Source of the DNA: Lachnospiraceae bacterium
GTDB taxonomy: Bacteria; Bacillota; Clostridia; Lachnospirales; Lachnospiraceae
Length of the DNA stretch: 64,000 bases
Direction of reading: 5' to 3'
Assembly (NCBI GenBank): GCA_900751785.1
Contig: CAADSM010000030.1
Coordinates: 1-64,000 of the forward strand
Below the pieces are notes generated by a model. The model made no database searches, was not told the origin of the DNA, and worked only from the letters and a program-made list of their open reading frames with translations. This document shows, piece by piece, positions 29,838 through 38,464 of this stretch (position 1 is its first letter; each line of letters begins with the position of its first letter). Both the position numbers and the translations under genes were made by a program.

Positions 29838-30929
29838 ATGTATCGAAAGGCCGGGACGAGCGGTCCGGCTGTCGTGTATTTTTATTCGGGCTGCATGATC
29901 GCAGCGATTTTCAAATCTATGCAGATTAAGAAAACAGAGGAAAACGGAAGAGCCGTGCATCTGGTCATCTGTGATGTCCAGTCTGCTTATGCTGAAAATC
30001 TTCTCAAAATACTGATGGAAAAGCTTCCGGATGATTATGAGCTCCGTCTTTTTTCTGATATTGACAGGATGAAGGCAGCGAATGAGAGAAGGCCTGCAGA
30101 TATTCTCCTGATCGGAGAGGAGTATGAAGAGCAGGAAAGGAGAGAGGTTCCCGCAGGAAGAAAGTTTCTGATGACCGGAAGCAGGGACAGCCCTGTCTGT
30201 GAGGAAATCCCTGTTTTCCGGTATCAGCCGGCAGAGAAGATCCTTGAGAAAGTATTGAGCGGCAGTTCAGAAGAACAGGGATGTGCAGTGGAAGTACATG
30301 CGGAGAGAGCGGATCGAGAGGGACGGAAAAAGCCTGTGCAGACTGCGGTGAAAGGGCTGATCGGAATCTATTCTCCGATCCGGCGGATCGGAAGGACAAG
30401 ATTCGCACTGCGTCTGGGCAGGCAGCTCGCAGAGAAAGCGGACGTGCTGTATCTGAACCTGGAAGGATATGCCGGCGGCAGCTATTATTTTCCAGATCCG
30501 CCGGAGATGGATCTGGGAGACCTGATCTACTATATGCGGCAGGAGGAGAGCAGTCAGGGGATCAAGATCAGCGCGATGACCGGGCAGATCGACGGCGTGG
30601 ACTATATCATGCCCATGAAGCATGAGCAGGATCTGCGGCAGGTGAAGGGCGAAGAGTGGATCAGCCTGCTGGATATGATCCTTGAGAAGTGTATCTATGA
30701 AGTCATCATCCTGGATCTCGGAGACTGTATCGACGGCTTGTACGAGATACTCAGAAAATGTGCAAGGATCTACACCCTCTACATTGAGGAAGGGGCGGCG
30801 GAAGCGAAGCTGGAGCAGTATGAGCAGAACTTAAGGGCAGCCGGTTATGGCGATATCTTAAGCCGTACAGTAAAGAAAAAGGTGAAGAGGATGAGAAGCT
30901 CTGAAGAAAAGGACTCTGATGCTCTATGA
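29838..30929 (+). CDS. TadZ/CpaE-like pilus assembly protein
   Basis: A 363-residue protein, first gene of the Tad locus. Its N-terminal half resembles a receiver-like domain (VHLVICDVQSAYAENLLKIL). The C-terminal half is ParA/MinD-like (IGIYSPIRRIGRTRFALRLG, VLYLNLEGYAG, VIILDLGDCID), but the Walker A loop is degenerate: no GKT. TadZ/CpaE proteins place the pilus machine at the membrane. ATG 29838 is chosen for the strong GGGGGAGG, though spacing is short; ATG 29919 is an alternative. The stop overlaps the next start by 4 bp. Confidence 0.75.
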   Translation: MYRKAGTSGPAVVYFYSGCMIAAIFKSMQIKKTEENGRAVHLVICDVQSAYAENLLKILMEKLPDDYELRLFSDIDRMKAANERRPADILLIGEEYEEQERREVPAGRKFLMTGSRDSPVCEEIPVFRYQPAEKILEKVLSGSSEEQGCAVEVHAERADREGRKKPVQTAVKGLIGIYSPIRRIGRTRFALRLGRQLAEKADVLYLNLEGYAGGSYYFPDPPEMDLGDLIYYMRQEESSQGIKISAMTGQIDGVDYIMPMKHEQDLRQVKGEEWISLLDMILEKCIYEVIILDLGDCIDGLYEILRKCARIYTLYIEEGAAEAKLEQYEQNLRAAGYGDILSRTVKKKVKRMRSSEEKDSDAL

Positions 30930-32140
30930 CGGGAACGGAACAATTCTATGAGCAGATCATGCAGCGCATGGATCTGACAAAGGAAACAGAAGATGAAGAG
31001 CTCAGGGAGATCATACGTGAAGTGCTCGAAGAGGCGGGCAGGAGAGAATATATTCCGCTCAGCGAGAAGATCAGGATCAGCAGGGAGCTGTTCAATGCAT
31101 TTCGTAAGCTCGATATCCTGCAGGAGCTGATCGAGGATGACACTATTACAGAGATCATGGTAAATGGAACGGAAAATATCTTCTATGAGAGAGCTGGAAA
31201 GCTCTTTCGGTCGGAGCGCCGTTTCCTCTCGGAAAGCAGGCTGGCTGATGTGATACAGCAGATCGTCGGAGAGACGAACCGGTATGTGAATGAATCGTCT
31301 CCCATCGTGGACGCCAGGCTCAAGGACGGCTCAAGGGTCAATGTGGTGTTAAAGCCGGCAGCCGTAAACGGCCCGATCCTGACGATAAGAAAATTTCCGA
31401 AGAATGCTGTCACGATGGAACAGCTCATAAGGATGGGGAGCCTGACAGAAGAGGCGGCGGGATTCCTGAAAATGCTGGTCAGGGCAAAATACAATATCTT
31501 CATCAGCGGAGGAACCGGGGCAGGGAAGACGACATTCCTGAATGCGCTTTCAGATTTCATTCCGAAGGAAGAAAGGATCATCACGATAGAGGATAATGCA
31601 GAGCTGCAGATCCGGGGAGTGGAGAACCTGGTCAGGCTGGAGGCGAGAGAGGCGAACCTGGAAGGGGAAGGAGCGGTGACGATCCGGAACCTGATCCGGT
31701 CTGCGCTGAGGATGCGTCCGGACAGGATCATCGTAGGCGAGGTAAGGGGAGAAGAGACGGTGGATATGATCTCTTCTGCCATGCTGAACGGGCACAGCGG
31801 CTCTATGTCGACCGGCCATGCGAACAATCCGGAGGATATGCTCCGCAGGCTGGAGACAATGATGATGATGGGGATCGATCTTCCGCTTCAGGCAATCCAG
31901 AGGCAGATCGCCTCTGCGCTGGATATCATCGTCCATCTGGGGCGGCTCAGGGACAGATCGAGGAGAGTGCTGCAGATCACTGAGACAGACGGTACAGAAG
32001 ACGGGAGGATAAGGACAAGGACCCTTTATACATTCAGAGAGGAGGGGATGGAAGATGAGAAGATTAAAGGAAGCCTTATGAAGGTCAATGACCTCAAAGA
32101 TACGGAGAAGCTCGTGGCTGCAGGATATCCGGAAAAGTGA
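30926..32140 (+). CDS. Tad pilus assembly ATPase CpaF/TadA
   Basis: A hexameric secretion ATPase that powers pilus assembly at the membrane. The 404 residues carry a helical N-terminal domain, ITEIMVNGTENIFYE, the Walker A SGGTGAGKTTFLNAL near residue 192, IITIEDNAELQI (Asp box), PDRIIVGEVRG (Walker B) and SMSTGHANN (His box). It overlaps the preceding gene by 4 bp and the following tadB-like gene by 53 bp. Confidence 0.93.
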   Translation: MTGTEQFYEQIMQRMDLTKETEDEELREIIREVLEEAGRREYIPLSEKIRISRELFNAFRKLDILQELIEDDTITEIMVNGTENIFYERAGKLFRSERRFLSESRLADVIQQIVGETNRYVNESSPIVDARLKDGSRVNVVLKPAAVNGPILTIRKFPKNAVTMEQLIRMGSLTEEAAGFLKMLVRAKYNIFISGGTGAGKTTFLNALSDFIPKEERIITIEDNAELQIRGVENLVRLEAREANLEGEGAVTIRNLIRSALRMRPDRIIVGEVRGEETVDMISSAMLNGHSGSMSTGHANNPEDMLRRLETMMMMGIDLPLQAIQRQIASALDIIVHLGRLRDRSRRVLQITETDGTEDGRIRTRTLYTFREEGMEDEKIKGSLMKVNDLKDTEKLVAAGYPEK

Positions 32141-32843
32141 ATATGCCGCAGGGATCATAAAAGTAATCCTGCTGACGGGAGCAGTGCTCTATCTGTTTTA
32201 CGAATCTGTAGTCCCTGTAGTTTTCCTGCTTCCCTTGTGCAGGATCTGGATGAAAGAATGGCTTGAGGATACGGCGAAGAAGAAGGAAGAAGAATTTCGA
32301 AGTCAGTTCCGGGACAGCATCCAGGTAATGGCGTCAGCACTGAAGGCAGGCTATTCTGTGGAAAATGCAATCCGTGAAGTCAATCGGGAAATAGCACCTA
32401 TGTACGGGAAAGAAACAAGGATAAGAAAAGAGTTCAGCATCATGGCAGGACAGCTCGATATGAACAGGCCTGCGGAGCAGGTCCTTAAGGACTTCTCCGC
32501 CAGAGTGTGCCAGGAGGATGCAGAGAGCTTTGTCAATGTGTTTGCCGCTGCGAAAAAGAGCGGAGGAGACAGCATTGCGATCATAAGAAATTCAGTGAAG
32601 ATCATCAGTGAAAAGATCGATACAGAGAAAGAGATACAGACCATGCTGGCGGCAAGAAAGCTGGAGTTTGACATTATGTGTGTGATCCCATTTGGAATCA
32701 TCCTGTACATGAAACTGACCTTCGGGGAATTTATCGGGATCCTCTACGGAAACCTGACCGGAGCGGCGGTCATGAGCCTGTGCCTGCTCCTGTACATCGG
32801 GGCATACCGGCTGGGAAGGAAGATCATACAGATCGAAGTATAA
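32088..32843 (+). CDS. TadB-like type II/IV secretion membrane protein
   Basis: A 251-residue T2SSF-type platform protein: an N-terminal hydrophobic hairpin (about 20-52), a cytoplasmic helical domain with FRDSIQVMASALKAGYSVENA and FVNVFAAAKKSGGDS, and a C-terminal pair of membrane helices (about 195-240). It pairs with TadC in the Tad system. The start is uncertain: ATG 32088 lies inside cpaF with AAGGT very close by, and no better in-frame start is seen. Confidence 0.88.
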   Translation: MTSKIRRSSWLQDIRKSEYAAGIIKVILLTGAVLYLFYESVVPVVFLLPLCRIWMKEWLEDTAKKKEEEFRSQFRDSIQVMASALKAGYSVENAIREVNREIAPMYGKETRIRKEFSIMAGQLDMNRPAEQVLKDFSARVCQEDAESFVNVFAAAKKSGGDSIAIIRNSVKIISEKIDTEKEIQTMLAARKLEFDIMCVIPFGIILYMKLTFGEFIGILYGNLTGAAVMSLCLLLYIGAYRLGRKIIQIEV

Positions 32844-32874
32844 AGAGCAGTAAAGAACACGGAGGGCAGAGTGC

Positions 32875-34131
32875 GTGAGGAAAAAGATTTCGGACAGCAT
32901 AAAAAAGAAAAACCCGGTTTATATCAGAGCTGGTCTCTTATTTATAGCTGCATCCGCGTGTTTTGCAGTTGTCTTTGTATGGGATAACAGCAGAAAGATG
33001 GATACAGATGAAACGGGGAGGAAGATACTCCGCAGAGAAGAAAACGGACAAAGAGAAAACACAGAAGAGATGGAAGTACAAATCGGAGAGATCAGAGAAA
33101 AGATCGATGTAACGGTGTCGGAGAGAGCATATACAGAGGATGAACTGGAACAGGTATTCAGCGCTGCGTCGGAGCAGCTCACAGAAAGGATCCTCGGAGA
33201 GAATGAAAGTCTTGATGAAGTGAGGACAGACCTTGATCTGATCACGGAGATACCGGAATACGGAATCTCTGTTTCATGGGAATCGGATGACTATTCTGTC
33301 ATTGATATGCAGGGGAAGCTGAACCAGGAGGCGTTGACTGAGGATGGAAAGATCGTAACGCTGACAGCAGTGCTCGGATATTATGAGGAGAAGGTCTCTT
33401 ATGAATTTTGCGTGAGAGTGTTCCCGCCTCGGGCGGGAAGCAGGGAACAGGTCTTGATGGAACTTGAAGAAGAGCTGGAAAAGTCAGATCAGCAGAACAG
33501 GACAGAAGAGTATATGCCTCTTCCGGATCAGATCGGAGGTCAGGAGGCAGCGTGGAGATTCCCCACAGAGACCAGGGCATTCGGCATACTTATACTCGGA
33601 GCCGGCGGGGCAGTGCTCCTGTGCGTTTCGGAGAAACAGAGAAAGAAAGAGGCGCGGAAAAAGGAAATCCTGCAGATGAAGATGGATTATCCCCAGATCA
33701 TTAATAAGCTTACGCTCTACATCGGCGCCGGGATGACGATCCGCAGGGCGTGGTTCTGCATTGCGCAGGATTATGAGAAAAACAGAGAGAAGACAGGAAA
33801 GAGAAAGGCTTACGAGGAGATGGTCTGTACTATGAATCAGATCAGGGGAGGCGGGTCGGAAGGGGAATGCTATGAGAGCTGCGGAGCGCGGTGCGGGATC
33901 ACGTCCTATCGTAAATTCGGCATGCTGCTCTCACAGAATCTGAGAAAAGGACCGCGGGGAATCACGGAGACGCTGAGAAGGGAAGCAGAGGAAGCATTCG
34001 AGGAAAGGATGAATCAGGCAAAGAAGCTTGGGGAGGAAGCGGGCACAAAGCTTATGATCCCTATGTTCCTTATGCTGGCAGTCGTGTTTCTCATCGTGAT
34101 GGTACCGGCGCTGCTCTCGATCCAAATCTAA
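32875..34131 (+). CDS. TadC-like platform protein with extracytoplasmic Ig-like insert
   Basis: A 418-residue protein with GTG 32875 as start (GGAGGG upstream). After a first membrane helix (about 18-37) comes a roughly 195-residue extracytoplasmic region. Residues about 110-187 (LDLITEIPEYGISVSWESDD, then VTLTAVLGYYEEKVSYEF) resemble the 'atrophied bacterial Ig' fold. A second helix (236-254) leads to the cytoplasmic T2SSF part (YPQIINKLTLYIGAGMTIRRAW, GLLLSQNLRKG-like MLLSQNLRKGPRG) and a C-terminal helix. Ordinary TadC lacks the outer domain. It follows tadB by 31 bp. Confidence 0.8.
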   Translation: MRKKISDSIKKKNPVYIRAGLLFIAASACFAVVFVWDNSRKMDTDETGRKILRREENGQRENTEEMEVQIGEIREKIDVTVSERAYTEDELEQVFSAASEQLTERILGENESLDEVRTDLDLITEIPEYGISVSWESDDYSVIDMQGKLNQEALTEDGKIVTLTAVLGYYEEKVSYEFCVRVFPPRAGSREQVLMELEEELEKSDQQNRTEEYMPLPDQIGGQEAAWRFPTETRAFGILILGAGGAVLLCVSEKQRKKEARKKEILQMKMDYPQIINKLTLYIGAGMTIRRAWFCIAQDYEKNREKTGKRKAYEEMVCTMNQIRGGGSEGECYESCGARCGITSYRKFGMLLSQNLRKGPRGITETLRREAEEAFEERMNQAKKLGEEAGTKLMIPMFLMLAVVFLIVMVPALLSIQI

Positions 34132-34223
34132 TGTACGGTCTTATGGATTACCAAAAGATGGCAACAGAGAAGGTAAAGTCTGCGGGACAGAAACGATGGA
34201 AAAAGAAATGGAGGATGAAAGAG

Positions 34224-34445
34224 ATGAGGAAAGGAACAGCGTACATAAAACAGAAAATTTCGGACGGAGTGAGAAAGACAGGAGCATTCTTCTCAAGACA
34301 CAGGGAGGTCTCTGGGGTGACAGTGATCGAGATGGTGCTGATACTTGTGATACTTATCGCCCTTCTCCTGATCTTCAAGAATCAGCTGATCAGTCTGATC
34401 AATACGATCTTTGATAAGATCACGTCGGAGAGCTCCGGAATCTGA
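34224..34445 (+). CDS. Flp1-type type IVb pilin
   Basis: The probable major pilin. From ATG 34224 (GGAGG at 34210-34214, 9-bp spacing) the 73-residue precursor has a 31-residue basic leader, a prepilin peptidase site G31/VTVIE with Glu at +5, and a hydrophobic helix MVLILVILIALLLIFK. A longer frame begins at 34131 overlapping tadC, but lacks a ribosome binding site. The mature pilin is about 42 residues, typical of Flp pilins. Confidence 0.85.
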   Translation: MRKGTAYIKQKISDGVRKTGAFFSRHREVSGVTVIEMVLILVILIALLLIFKNQLISLINTIFDKITSESSGI

Positions 34446-34450
34446 GCAGT

Positions 34451-35881
34451 ATGAAAAGGGGCGAGATCACAGTATTCTTAAGTCTTGTGTTTATCCTTCT
34501 TCTTTCTTTTGTCATGGGGATACTTCAGGTATCTGTGATACAGAGTTCGAAGAGTTTGAGCCGTCTGGCGGTGGACAGGGCAGTCTATTCTCTTTTCGGT
34601 GAGTATCATCAGGAGCTGTTAAAAAGCTTCCATGTATTTGCCATAGACGGAAGCTACGGCACCGGACAGTATGAGGAAGATAATCTGATTCGCCGGATGC
34701 ATTATTACGGAACAGAAAATACAGATCATCAGATAACGGCAGTCCAGTATCTGACGGATAATGGAGGCCAGGCGTTCAGAGAACAGGTACTGGAATATAT
34801 GGAGCAGAAATACGGAGTATCTCTGATCAAAGGATTCACGGGCATGACCTCAAAATGGGAAGAAGAGGAAATCCAGGGAGAGAAAATGCAGGAAACACAG
34901 GATCAGATAAAAGAGCAGATCGAGAGCCTGACAGACGGCGGAGCGGAGGGAGAAGCGCTGAACGAGAGCGGCGAAAATCCTTTTAGCTGCCTTGAACAGA
35001 TTGAGAAAAATGGCATCCTTTCAATCGTCATGCCGGAAGAGATGACGCTGTCGGGAAGGATGATCGAGCTTGAACAGCAGGCTTCCTACAGGAGCTTAAG
35101 GCATGGAAGAGGCTCTTTTCCGGCGAGAACGGATGCAGACGGTCTGACGGGAAAACTATTGTTTGACGAATATATTCTCAGGAAATTTCAGAATGCAGCT
35201 ATGAAAGAGGAAACGGAGCAGCAGGAGGTCCTGGGGGAAGAGGACGAGTCAGACAGCGGGAAAGAAAAGGAAAAATCTCTGAACTATGAAGTAGAATACA
35301 TTCTTTCGGGAAAAGCCTCAGATAAAGAAAACCTGGAAGCAGTCCTGATGAAGATATTCCTGATCAGGATGGCAATGAATTACAGCTTCCTCTATGGAGA
35401 CAGCGAAAAACAGAATGAAGCGCAGGCAATAGCTGCCGTCGTTTCTACGATCTTGTTGATACCCGAGGCGTCGGAGGCAATAAAACAGGCGGTCCTGGCA
35501 GCATGGGCTGCAGGGGAGAGCATCATGGACCTCAGAGCGCTGCTGTCGGGAAAAAGGGCGGCTGTGTCCAAATCAGCAGAAAGCTGGCAGTTATCTGCCT
35601 CAGCGCTGTTCAGGCTTGGAAGCGATGAGGACAGCCATAACGGATATGACGCGGAGGGCGGGATGACCTATGAGGATTATCTTCGGATATTGCTTTTTTT
35701 GACAGATACAGAAGCTGTGACGATGCGGACAATTGACAGAGTGGAAGAAAATCTTGTATCGGACGAAAAAGGAAGGATCTTTCTTGCAGATCAGTGTATC
35801 ACCAAGATTGAGATCATGAATACCGCAGTGATCTACGGGGAGATCAGCTATGAATTTCCGGTCTGTTTTGCTTATCAGTAA
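34451..35881 (+). CDS. DUF5702 family pilus-associated protein
   Basis: A 476-residue protein beginning MKRGEITVFLSLVFILLLSF. It has a single N-terminal membrane helix with a class III-like Glu (GEITVF) and a long extracytoplasmic region with acidic, coiled-coil-like segments (about 135-170 and 255-280). The start is what I recognise as DUF5702, found in Firmicutes Tad loci in the position of TadG-like proteins. Its specific role is unknown. It begins 5 bp after the pilin gene stops. Confidence 0.75.
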   Translation: MKRGEITVFLSLVFILLLSFVMGILQVSVIQSSKSLSRLAVDRAVYSLFGEYHQELLKSFHVFAIDGSYGTGQYEEDNLIRRMHYYGTENTDHQITAVQYLTDNGGQAFREQVLEYMEQKYGVSLIKGFTGMTSKWEEEEIQGEKMQETQDQIKEQIESLTDGGAEGEALNESGENPFSCLEQIEKNGILSIVMPEEMTLSGRMIELEQQASYRSLRHGRGSFPARTDADGLTGKLLFDEYILRKFQNAAMKEETEQQEVLGEEDESDSGKEKEKSLNYEVEYILSGKASDKENLEAVLMKIFLIRMAMNYSFLYGDSEKQNEAQAIAAVVSTILLIPEASEAIKQAVLAAWAAGESIMDLRALLSGKRAAVSKSAESWQLSASALFRLGSDEDSHNGYDAEGGMTYEDYLRILLFLTDTEAVTMRTIDRVEENLVSDEKGRIFLADQCITKIEIMNTAVIYGEISYEFPVCFAYQ

Positions 35882-35897
35882 CAGATCACTCTATATG

Positions 35898-36052
35898 TCT
35901 TGTCTCCGGTGCAGATGCCCTTTCGTCTAAGCCATAATCCCTCGTATGGCAAACCAAAATCTTTAGAAAGGAAAAATCGAACTGTGACGGCACAATCCAA
36001 TAAAAATACACCCAATCCAACATGTGAAAGGGCATCTGCACCGGAGACAAGA
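35898..36052. repeat. Perfect 27-bp inverted repeat around a TadE-like gene start
   Basis: Left arm 35898-35924, right arm 36026-36052, identical as inverted copies with no mismatch, 101 bp between them. The enclosed segment contains the ribosome binding site (AAAGGA, 35967-35972) and GTG start (35984) of the next gene; the right arm is coding. The arrangement resembles invertible switches, but a very stable mRNA hairpin is also possible. No recombinase gene is in the window. Confidence 0.95.
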
Positions 36053-36784
36053 GGGAGCGTGACAATAGAAGCGGCAGTGGGCATTCCGATGTTTCTCTTT
36101 GCCGCACTGTGTCTTATCTGGCTGATCGAGTTACAGAGTATAAAGATCAGCATATTAAATGCAGCGCAGAACGCTGCGAAGAGTGCAGCAGAGACTACAT
36201 CAGTCGTTCATGTCCTCAACAGTATAAAACTGAAGTCGGATATTGTAAAGCTTATCGGAGAAGAGCGTATCGAGCGGAGTATCCTTGACGGAGGAAGCAG
36301 TGCGATCAGCTGTCTTAAGTCATATGTGTCTCCTTATAGCGGGGAGATGAATGTCACTGTAGAGTATAAGATCAAAATGCCTGTTCCTGTATTGGGAAGC
36401 ATGTCAGCAAAGCTGAAAGAGCAATTCAGGATCAGCGCCTGGACAGGATATGAGGACCGGGGAATCGACTCGGAAGACGAAGAGATCGTATATATCACGG
36501 ACAGAGGAACTGTATATCACGAGGACTATCAGTGCTCTTACCTTCAGCTTTCGATCAGCTTTATCCCATATACGGAATTGTCCGCGGTGAGGAACGGAGA
36601 CGGAGGAAAATACTATAGATGCGAAAGCTGCGTTTTCGGGGAGGCGATGACAGGTGTATATATCACCGGATATGGGATCAGATATCATAATTCTCTGAAC
36701 TGCAGCGGTCTGAAGAGGACGATCCGGGCGGTAAAGCGGGCAGAAGCAGCAGGAAGAAGAGGGTGTTCAAAATGTACAGAGTAG
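35984..36784 (+). CDS. TadE-like pseudopilin with duplicated Cys/His motif
   Basis: From GTG 35984 (AAAGGA upstream) the 266-residue precursor has a 24-residue leader, the cleavage site G24/SVTIE with Glu at +5, a hydrophobic helix and an extracytoplasmic domain. The C-terminal part repeats a pattern YH-x4-C-x2-L ... C-x2-C twice (YH 178, C184, C213, C216; YH 234, C240, C261, C264), suggesting two small metal or disulphide modules, unusual for TadE. The open frame also continues upstream to 35900 through the inverted repeat. The start region lies within a perfect inverted repeat. Confidence 0.8.
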   Translation: MTAQSNKNTPNPTCERASAPETRGSVTIEAAVGIPMFLFAALCLIWLIELQSIKISILNAAQNAAKSAAETTSVVHVLNSIKLKSDIVKLIGEERIERSILDGGSSAISCLKSYVSPYSGEMNVTVEYKIKMPVPVLGSMSAKLKEQFRISAWTGYEDRGIDSEDEEIVYITDRGTVYHEDYQCSYLQLSISFIPYTELSAVRNGDGGKYYRCESCVFGEAMTGVYITGYGIRYHNSLNCSGLKRTIRAVKRAEAAGRRGCSKCTE

Positions 36785-37245
36785 AAGAAATATTGTTTTT
36801 TATGATGCAAAACAGATGGATGCTATTCCAGATATTCTTCCTTCTCTATCTGATCATACTGAGCTGTATGGACATCAGGAGGAGAAAGCTTTCTTTAAGG
36901 GTACTCCTTGCGGGAGCTCCGGCGGCAGTCATAAGCGGGATCTTCTCATCGGAGATCCCTGCAGTACTTTTGATCGCAGGAGGTGCTGTGGGACTTGGAT
37001 TCCTGGCAGTCAGCAAAGTTTCGGAAGAAGCGCTGGGATACGGGGATAGTATATTGATCACGATACTGGGGCTCTTTCTCGGATTCTGGAATATCCTGTC
37101 AGTTTTAATGGCTGCTTTTCTTCTGGCGGCAGTTTTTTCCGCAGTCATGCTTGCACGAAAGGGATTTACGAGAAAATCGTCTTTTCCTTTTGTTCCGTTT
37201 CTGGCGGCGGCATACATAGGAGCGGTCCTGACAGGAGGATTCTGA
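36772..37245 (+). CDS. Prepilin peptidase (A24 family)
   Basis: Cleaves leader peptides of the pilin and pseudopilins at the membrane. From ATG 36772 the 157-residue protein is the short TadV/CpaA form without the methylase domain. Catalytic Asp residues are in SCMDIRRRKL and GYGD (ALGYGDSIL), embedded in about five membrane helices. It overlaps the preceding gene by 13 bp. Substrates nearby with G/xxxxE sites are the Flp1 pilin and two TadE-like proteins. Confidence 0.88.
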   Translation: MYRVEEILFFMMQNRWMLFQIFFLLYLIILSCMDIRRRKLSLRVLLAGAPAAVISGIFSSEIPAVLLIAGGAVGLGFLAVSKVSEEALGYGDSILITILGLFLGFWNILSVLMAAFLLAAVFSAVMLARKGFTRKSSFPFVPFLAAAYIGAVLTGGF

Positions 37246-37247
37246 AG

Positions 37248-37634
37248 ATGAAGGGAAGAAAGTGTGTAAGTGGAAGTGCTGTAGTTGAGATGGCGTATCT
37301 TATCCCGGCTTTCTTTCTCCTCTTTGTGATCATCATCCATACGGTATTTTATTATCACGACAAGGTGATCCTTAGCGGCGCTGCATGTGAGACTGCGGTT
37401 GTGATCGCTCAGGAAGCAAGGAGAAAAGGAGAGCGGGAGTTTGATGCAGAAGCGTTTTTCAGGGAACGGATACGGGAAAAGCTGATATTACTTACAGTGT
37501 CAGATGTCAATATAACTGACAGTGTAAGCGAGATAATTGTAGAGGTATCGGCACGCAGGTCTTTTATGCAGCTTACGATACAGCAGAAAGCAGTAAAAGC
37601 AGAACCGGAGGAAGTGATCAGATGGACGGAATAA
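37248..37634 (+). CDS. TadE-like pseudopilin
   Basis: A 128-residue protein with a very short leader MKGRKCVSG, cleavage site G9/SAVVE (Glu at +5), the membrane helix AYLIPAFFLLFVIIIHTVF and a soluble tail. The pattern is that of TadE minor pseudopilins. It starts 3 bp after the peptidase gene and overlaps the DUF6382 gene by 13 bp. Confidence 0.85.
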   Translation: MKGRKCVSGSAVVEMAYLIPAFFLLFVIIIHTVFYYHDKVILSGAACETAVVIAQEARRKGEREFDAEAFFRERIREKLILLTVSDVNITDSVSEIIVEVSARRSFMQLTIQQKAVKAEPEEVIRWTE

Positions 37635-38455
37635 AAAGAGAGATTATGTTTGAAAAGGACTGGAATCAGCCATGTGTCCATATTGACGTGCCGGTACCCT
37701 ATGAGGAGGATTACCAGATGAAGATGCTCCGATATAATGAAATTGACGGGCTTCTGAGAGTATCCGGCATCGGTAGAGAGGAGGAGAGCCGCTATACCTA
37801 TCAGACAAGGGGAGGAATCTCGCTTGAGAAAAAGTATGAAAATAAAAATATAGAGAAAGAGACGATTACTGCATTTATAGAGCAGTTTATGGGAGTTGTC
37901 GACGCGGTCAGAAATCATATGCTTGATCCGGACTGCCTTCTGCTTGGCCCCGAATATGTGTATGTGAAAGACGGAAGATTTGGGTTCTGTTATCTCCCGG
38001 TAAGACAGAAGAGTCTGTACAGGTCTTTTCATGAGATGACGGAGTTTTTTGTGAGGAAGCTCGATTATAAAGACACAGAAGGAATCTTTCTGGCTTATCT
38101 CCTGCACCGGTCCACTCTTCAGGAGGACTATGATCTAAGAGCAATCATGGAGGAATATCGGCGTGAAGAGTGCGAAAGAAACTCTCTGTGCGCTGCAGAA
38201 GTGGAAGAAAAAAAGGAGAAAAGCACTGTGGACGGAGCGGTCTTTACTCTGGAGGATGAACTATGTGAAGAGCCGTATGCTGCTGGGACGAGAGGCGGAT
38301 ATAAGACGGGAGTGGATGCGCCGGCCGTGTATGAAGAAAAGAGGAGTTACGGACCGATCAGGAAAATGATCGGAAGGATAAAGACAGGGCGGTGGGGCAA
38401 CTGGAATGATCTGATCACAGAAATAGATGGACAGGATGAAAGAGGGCATTTATAA
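37622..38455 (+). CDS. DUF6382 family protein
   Basis: A 277-residue cytoplasmic protein whose first about 180 residues (DYQMKMLRYNEIDGLL, YTYQTRGGISLEKKYENK, FGFCYLPVRQKSLYRSF) resemble DUF6382, a family often followed by an FHA domain in Clostridia. Here the C-terminal 90 residues are charged and no FHA motif is visible, so this seems to be a short form. It overlaps the TadE gene. A role in regulating the pilus machine is inference from position. Confidence 0.6.
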   Translation: MDGIKREIMFEKDWNQPCVHIDVPVPYEEDYQMKMLRYNEIDGLLRVSGIGREEESRYTYQTRGGISLEKKYENKNIEKETITAFIEQFMGVVDAVRNHMLDPDCLLLGPEYVYVKDGRFGFCYLPVRQKSLYRSFHEMTEFFVRKLDYKDTEGIFLAYLLHRSTLQEDYDLRAIMEEYRREECERNSLCAAEVEEKKEKSTVDGAVFTLEDELCEEPYAAGTRGGYKTGVDAPAVYEEKRSYGPIRKMIGRIKTGRWGNWNDLITEIDGQDERGHL

Positions 38456-38464
38456 TTAAGAGAA

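Noticed and set aside
29699..29929. 76-residue frame between bofA and the TadZ gene
   Set aside because: It crosses a clear promoter and the start of the TadZ-like gene in another frame, with no coding signature.
35875..36153. Minus-strand frames across the tadE start
   Set aside because: They mirror the inverted-repeat segment; they have no ribosome binding site and are best read as the inverted form of the leader rather than real genes.
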